Shown piece after piece: positions 60,091 to 64,000 of a stretch of 64,000 nt of DNA (position 1 is the first letter of the stretch; every line of letters begins with the position of its first letter). This DNA comes from Actinomycetes bacterium (GTDB taxonomy: Bacteria > Actinomycetota > Acidimicrobiia > Acidimicrobiales > RAAP-2), in NCBI GenBank assembly GCA_021820665.1, contig JAKADK010000001.1, positions 1-64,000 of the forward strand, given 5' to 3'. The position numbers were made by a program, and so were the translations under genes. Under the pieces are notes generated by a model, which worked only from the letters and a program-made list of their open reading frames with translations, made no database searches and was not told the DNA's origin.

Positions 60091-60773
60091 CGGCGATCCC
60101 CCCGCCGGCGGCTGGCGCGGGCCGGCTGGTGTCGGTGAACGTGGGTCGCCCGAGCGAGGTGGCCTGGCGTGCCCGGACGGTGTCCACGGCGATCCGGAAG
60201 GCGCCCGTCGCCGGGCCGGTCAGGGCGCGGGGCGTGAACCTGGTCGGCGACGCCCAAGCCGACCGCAGGGCCCACGGCGGAGTGGACAAGGCCCTCTACG
60301 CCTACGCCGCGGAGGACCTGGCGTGGTGGAGCGGCCAGCTCGGTCTCGACCTTGTTCCGGGGAGCATGGGCGAGAACCTGACGACCGCTGGTCTCGAGCT
60401 CTGCGAGGCGGTCGTCGGCGAGCGCTGGCAGGTGGGAGGCGTGCTCCTCCAGGCCACCCAGCCGCGCATCCCCTGCTACAAGCTCGGGATCCGCTTGGGA
60501 GACGACCGGTTCCCCGAACGCTTCGCTATGGCGCGCCGCCCCGGCATCTACCTGCGGATCCTCGCCGAAGGGGAGTTCCAGGCCGGTGACGAGATCGAGG
60601 TCCTCGAGCGCCCGGCGCACGGGTTGCGGGCGGTCGAGGTGGCCCACATCTTCTACGACCAGCACCATCGCGCCGGCGAGCTCCTCTGCGTGGCGGAGCT
60701 CGCAGCTTCCTGGCACCGCTGGGCGCGCCGGATCCTCGCCGGTGCCGGCCAGGAGGCAGTTGCCGAGAGCTGA
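60087..60773 (+). CDS. MOSC-domain protein (YiiM-like)
   Basis: A 228-residue protein. LVSVNVGRPSEVAWRART, VNLVGDAQADRRAHGGVDKA, MGENLTTAGLELCEAVVGER and QATQPRIPCYKLGIRLGDD contain the conserved Cys of MOSC domains, which handle molybdenum-cofactor sulfur or reduce N-hydroxylated compounds. A C-terminal extension (RPAHGLRAVEVAHIFYDQ) follows. GTG start. Confidence 0.88.
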   Translation: MTAIPPPAAGAGRLVSVNVGRPSEVAWRARTVSTAIRKAPVAGPVRARGVNLVGDAQADRRAHGGVDKALYAYAAEDLAWWSGQLGLDLVPGSMGENLTTAGLELCEAVVGERWQVGGVLLQATQPRIPCYKLGIRLGDDRFPERFAMARRPGIYLRILAEGEFQAGDEIEVLERPAHGLRAVEVAHIFYDQHHRAGELLCVAELAASWHRWARRILAGAGQEAVAES

Positions 60774-60814
60774 GGGCGCTCCGAGCTCGGGGCAGGGCCA
60801 GGTCCTCGCAGGTC

Positions 60815-61960
60815 TCAGCGGGGTGGCGCGGCCATCGGTGCCGTGTCGGGGACCAGCGGGCTCGGTGCCACGGTCGGGGCGTCCCGGTCCGTCGTCTCGG
60901 CAGGACCAGGACGGCGACGAGCAGCCGGGAAGAGGCGTGACGCGTGCAGCACGGCGGTGACCGCCCACAGGGCGAGCGTGGCCCCAGCGGCCACCTTGCC
61001 GACGCCGGTGACGGCCGGGACTCCCAACATCTTGGCGGTGGCGAGCGCGCCGAGAGCGAACACGGCGGTGGAGAAGGTCGGCGGCCAGGGGGCGGCCCTC
61101 ACGATCCGGCGGGTGCGCGCCAGCGACCGTACGCTTGCGACCACGATCGGCACCGCGAGGACGGCGGCGACCGACCAGGTGGCGCCCGCTACGACGTGAC
61201 CGGCCGCGGCGACGCCCGAAGGGACGAGCGCTCGGCCGGCGGCGAGCACCCGCCCGACCGCCGCCGCAGCCAGGCCACCGCAGCCTGCAGCGATCCACCA
61301 CAGCACCCGGCGGCCTTGGCCGAGACCCCGACGCGCGACCGCCAGCGCGGCGCCCGCCGCCACTGCCCAGTAGCCGGCCACGCCGACGGCGGCCGCCACG
61401 AGTGCCACCCACCGGAGCAGGTCCGCCAGCACGCCGACCGTCTGCCCCGCGTACGCCGCGGCGGCGATGCCGGCCCCGAGGAGGGCAGCAGGGGCGAGGA
61501 ACCAGCCCCCGTCGACGGCCGTCGTCCCGTCTCGGCGGGTGACCGACACGGCGAAGCGGGCGACGAACACCGCGGCGCTGAGCCACGCCAGGACCACAAA
61601 GGCGGCACCGAGCACCTTGGCCAGTCCTGGCTGCGTGCTGAGGCCCGTGGCGACGACCGCCAGGCCGAGGGGCACGGTGAGCACCCCGGTGTGCTCGGCG
61701 GGCAGGCCGATCCTGGCCCAGGCCGACGGCGGCAGGCGAAGCTCACCACGATGGCGTACCAGTCCCCGTCCAGCGATCCATCCCGCCTCTGCAACCGCCA
61801 GCCACAACAAGGGGCGCGCCGCGCCCGGGAGGCCGCAGGCCCCGGCCAGCTGTCCCGCGCCGCCGGTCGCCATCACGGCCCCATAGGGAAGCCCGAGGCG
61901 CAGGGCCCGGGGCTGGGGCTGTTGCGGTGACTCGCCCTGGTTGGCCGCGAGCGAGCTCAC
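60815..61960 (-). CDS. TDT-like membrane transporter
   Basis: A 381-residue protein with about ten helices. The first carries LGLPYGAVMATGGAGQLAGA, the VMATG motif of the TDT family; others include WLAVAEAGWIAGRGLV, LGAAFVVLAWLSAAVFVARF and WLSAAVFVARFAVSVTRR. More diverged than the transporter at 46687. The GTG start overlaps the acyl-CoA dehydrogenase-like stop (GTGA), so it is the third gene of a leftward operon. Substrate unknown. Confidence 0.65.
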   Translation of the reverse strand: MSSLAANQGESPQQPQPRALRLGLPYGAVMATGGAGQLAGACGLPGAARPLLWLAVAEAGWIAGRGLVRHRGELRLPPSAWARIGLPAEHTGVLTVPLGLAVVATGLSTQPGLAKVLGAAFVVLAWLSAAVFVARFAVSVTRRDGTTAVDGGWFLAPAALLGAGIAAAAYAGQTVGVLADLLRWVALVAAAVGVAGYWAVAAGAALAVARRGLGQGRRVLWWIAAGCGGLAAAAVGRVLAAGRALVPSGVAAAGHVVAGATWSVAAVLAVPIVVASVRSLARTRRIVRAAPWPPTFSTAVFALGALATAKMLGVPAVTGVGKVAAGATLALWAVTAVLHASRLFPAARRRPGPAETTDRDAPTVAPSPLVPDTAPMAAPPR

Positions 61961-63033
61961 CGGGTGCCGCTCGCCACGGGCGTCGGCACGTCGTTCGACC
62001 CAGCGCCCTCGAGCTCGAAGCGGAGGTGACCCTCGGTCGGGGACTGGATGGGCAAGAACGCCGCCTCGCGCAGTCGCCGGGCGGTCGGGCTCGACGCCCG
62101 GTACCCGCCGCCGCCGGCCACCGCCAGCTCGAGGTCGACGGCGAGGCGCGCCATCCTCGCCACCTGGAGGCGATGCGCCACCACCGCAGGCGTCGGTCCG
62201 ACGTCCTCGATGAGCCGCCGGTGGCGGGCCCCGAGCGTGTCGAGGTCCACCCGGAGGCGGTGGTGCTCGCGTCGAAAGGCCGCGAAGCTCCGCTTGAGCC
62301 CGACTTCGGCCGCTTCGAGCGCGGCGCGTGCAAGCCCCAGGCAGAACGAGCTCTGCAGGAGGAGGAACCGGGGCTTGACCGTCCGCAGGAACGGCTCGAA
62401 GTCGGCGCTCACCACCCAGGAGGGATCGAGCACCACGCCGTCGAACCGCAGGCTCGACGAGCGCGTGGCGCCGAGGGCGAGGAGCTCGAGCGGTGCCCCG
62501 GCATGCACCCCCGGGGCGTCCGACGCGATGGCGAGGACTGCTCGGGTGCCACCGGGGCCCGCCTCGCCCACCACGACGAGAAAGCCCTCGGCGAAGAGGT
62601 TGGACGCCCAGCGCACCGCACCGTCGACCACGAGGGACGCCCCGTCGTGGCGGAACCCGACGCCGAGATCGGCCAGTCCGACCAGGTGCTGCATGGCCGG
62701 CGCCATGGCGGTCGACCCGATCGTCTCGGCCCGCCGCAGGCGTGCCACCTCGGCTTGCAGCGCCGCGGAGCTGGACAGCGACAGGTACTCGGCCACCATG
62801 GTGTGCGCCCACGCGCTGAACGCCGAGGCGAGGCAGCGGCGGGCGACCTCCTCGAGGACGGCGCAGCTGGTGGCCAGGTCGGGATGGGCGAGGAGGCCAT
62901 GGTCCGCGAGGAGCCGGAGGCCGTCGCGCACCTCCGCGGTGCCCCGGTCCACCGCTTCGGCCCGTTCGGCGAAGTAGGCCCCGAGCTCGGGAGGGAGCGC
63001 GCCCTCGGCCAAGGCCGGGTGGCGGGCGGTCAC
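61957..63033 (-). CDS. Acyl-CoA dehydrogenase-like flavoprotein
   Basis: A 358-residue protein of the acyl-CoA dehydrogenase/flavin-dependent monooxygenase fold. It has VLEEVARRCLASAFSAWAHT, IGSTAMAPAMQHLVGLADLG, VVDGAVRWASNLFAEGFLVV, LRFDGVVLDPSWVVSADFEP and a final helical domain with ARMARLAVDLELAVAGGGGY. Lack of a clear catalytic Glu and the short length lean towards DszC/SfnB-like relatives. GTG start in a GTGA overlap with the DUF4242 gene. Confidence 0.72.
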   Translation of the reverse strand: MTARHPALAEGALPPELGAYFAERAEAVDRGTAEVRDGLRLLADHGLLAHPDLATSCAVLEEVARRCLASAFSAWAHTMVAEYLSLSSSAALQAEVARLRRAETIGSTAMAPAMQHLVGLADLGVGFRHDGASLVVDGAVRWASNLFAEGFLVVVGEAGPGGTRAVLAIASDAPGVHAGAPLELLALGATRSSSLRFDGVVLDPSWVVSADFEPFLRTVKPRFLLLQSSFCLGLARAALEAAEVGLKRSFAAFRREHHRLRVDLDTLGARHRRLIEDVGPTPAVVAHRLQVARMARLAVDLELAVAGGGGYRASSPTARRLREAAFLPIQSPTEGHLRFELEGAGSNDVPTPVASGTR

Positions 63034-63587
63034 GGCTGGGAGGGCGACGCGGTGGCGTCGGCCGGCTGTGCGAGGCGGTGGAGGCGGTCGATGGGCGTGG
63101 TCACGACCTCTCGGGCCCGCACCACCGCGGCGTCGTCGGGGGCGTCGTAGACGCACAGGCACTTTCCCATGTCCTCGCGCACGTAGGTGCGAAGGAACGC
63201 CACCTCGGGCACCTGGGAGTAGAGGGGCGACTTCTCCTTCTTGCGGGCCAGGTAGGTGTCCATGTCGAGACCGGCGGGGAAGTCCCACTCGACCAGGTGG
63301 CTGGCCGACCCGGCAGCCCGGGCCCGCACTGTATCGACGGTCGTGCCCACCAGGCGCACGAGCGCAGGGTCGGTCCGAGCGACACCGAGGTCGCCGATGC
63401 CGGCGGTGAGCCGGGCCGGGTCGACGTCCTCGGCCACGAAGAAGATCCGGGCGAAGTCCTCGCTCACCTGCACTTCGAACAGCCGGCCACCGGCCCCGTC
63501 GGCGGCGGGCCCGAGCCGCTCGACCAGCTCTTCGGCGGCTGCTCGGTCGCCGGTGCCGGTCAGGATCTCGGTCAGGTACAACGCCAT
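63030..63587 (-). CDS. DUF4242 (SCO4226-like) protein
   Basis: A 185-residue protein with two ferredoxin-like halves. The second carries the family pattern WDFPAGLDMDTYLARKKEKS through TYVREDMGKCLCVYDAPDDA and VTTPIDRLHRL. The first (ALYLTEILTGTGDRAAAEEL, FEVQVSEDFARIFFVAEDVD) is a diverged copy. Streptomyces SCO4226 binds nickel; the Cys pair KCLC here is compatible with metal binding. First gene of a three-gene leftward operon behind a strong operator-like dyad. GGAG before the ATG. Confidence 0.75.
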   Translation of the reverse strand: MALYLTEILTGTGDRAAAEELVERLGPAADGAGGRLFEVQVSEDFARIFFVAEDVDPARLTAGIGDLGVARTDPALVRLVGTTVDTVRARAAGSASHLVEWDFPAGLDMDTYLARKKEKSPLYSQVPEVAFLRTYVREDMGKCLCVYDAPDDAAVVRAREVVTTPIDRLHRLAQPADATASPSQP

Positions 63588-63607
63588 GGCGCACTCCGTA
63601 TCTCTAG

Positions 63608-63621
63608 TAGTTGACCAACTA
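63608..63621. promoter_or_regulatory. Perfect dyad TAGTTG-AC-CAACTA upstream of the DUF4242 operon
   Basis: Six-bp arms separated by AC, flanked by CTAG on the left, 21 nt before the DUF4242 start. It resembles operators of dimeric MarR/TetR-type repressors. No regulator gene lies beside it in the window. Confidence 0.5.
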
Positions 63622-64000
63622 GGTCAGCTTTTACGGTACCGACGAGCGTCGGGCCGCGCAACCCCGGGAACGGGTGTCGAGGCACCCGCCCTGGTCGGCG
63701 TAGTGTTTGTTGCCGGGTGAGGCGGCGATCGGCGGTTCATCGCGCAACGGGGCGTCGGACCTGGACTGGCGCGACGCTCTGCCTACTGGGCCAGCACCTC
63801 GTCGGCGGGGTCACCGACCCCGGGCGTCCGGCGGTGTCGCTTGGAGATGGCCAACGGCCCGCCTCCAGCCGGGTTGGCCGAATCGGGCTCCCCCGTCAGT
63901 AGCCGGCCAGGATCGCTTGGAGACGGACGAGCGTCGCTCGGGGTGCCCCTCACACGTTGTGACGGGCTCGCCGCTCCTTCGTGGATCCCTGCCTGGACTG
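63622..64000. other. Terminal stretch without a gene
   Basis: About 380 bases at the window edge. Short frames only, with no domain. TCGCTTGGAGA(T/C)GG occurs twice, about 76 bp apart (near 63838 and 63914). Confidence 0.4.

Noticed and set aside
1-64000. CRISPR array or rRNA genes
   Set aside because: No regularly spaced repeats of 20-40 bp with unique spacers and no rRNA-like sequence were seen.

Overview
The window is GC-rich actinobacterial DNA. GTG and TTG starts are frequent, genes are often joined by 4-nt GTGA/ATGA stop-start overlaps, and SAF/Tad, BTAD, glucosyl-3-phosphoglycerate synthase and homodimeric pyruvate dehydrogenase genes are typical of the phylum. Acidimicrobiia or a related lineage is my guess; nothing in the sequence fixes the class. 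Positions of short sites were counted by eye and may be off by 1-2 nt.

Region A (1-2365) holds the 3' part of a frameshifted IS1182-type transposase and about 900 bases without a convincing gene. Region B (2366 to about 32.7 kb) reads as an integrative conjugative element. A large serine integrase lies against tRNA-Arg(CCU), and its last codons run antisense through the tRNA. With it come two tandem DNA methyltransferases, a two-winged-helix regulator, an iteron/palindrome zone, a sigma-like regulator and a type IV secretion operon (pilin, TrbL/VirB6, PrgI, VirB4, coupling protein, replication-relaxation protein, transglycosylase/NlpC, and a resolvase-fold protein lacking its catalytic serine). 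Facing it on the minus strand is a Tad/Flp pilus locus: lipoprotein, PKD-like secreted protein, SAF/CpaB, TadZ, CpaF, TadB, TadC, Flp-like pilin, three TadE/G-like pseudopilins, a membrane LysM-BTAD protein and a prepilin peptidase. The methyltransferase operon and the secretion operon share a bipartite upstream motif, TTGTCCAAAA-N12-GGGGTGTTCT. No relaxase and no right attachment site were recognised.

The Tad locus is split by a 3.3-kb oppositely oriented cassette (23220-26538). It encodes a complete tyrosine recombinase, a small Cro/CI-type protein and a zinc-ribbon protein with a degenerate recombinase domain. The cassette is bracketed by a 14-bp direct repeat, CCCTTCGGTTCGTC.

Region C (32.9-46.6 kb) looks chromosomal. 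It has an MmyB-like regulator, pyruvate dehydrogenase E1, a 54-residue Cys-rich protein, transaldolase, two SufR-like regulators, nitronate monooxygenase, 1-Cys peroxiredoxin, a ferredoxin-reductase-like flavoprotein, gpgS, folE, a DoxX-like membrane protein and an NTF2-fold protein. aceE and the Cys-rich gene share an identically spaced promoter motif.

Region D (46.7-64 kb) carries narGHJI with a TDT-type transporter, a DUF2231 membrane protein, a frameshifted sulfide:quinone-reductase-like flavoprotein, a glyoxalase-fold protein, a frameshifted IS110 element followed by a cloverleaf-like inverted-repeat cluster, DUF488, AhpD-like and MOSC proteins, a second TDT-like transporter, an acyl-CoA-dehydrogenase-like protein and a DUF4242 protein behind a perfect operator-like dyad.
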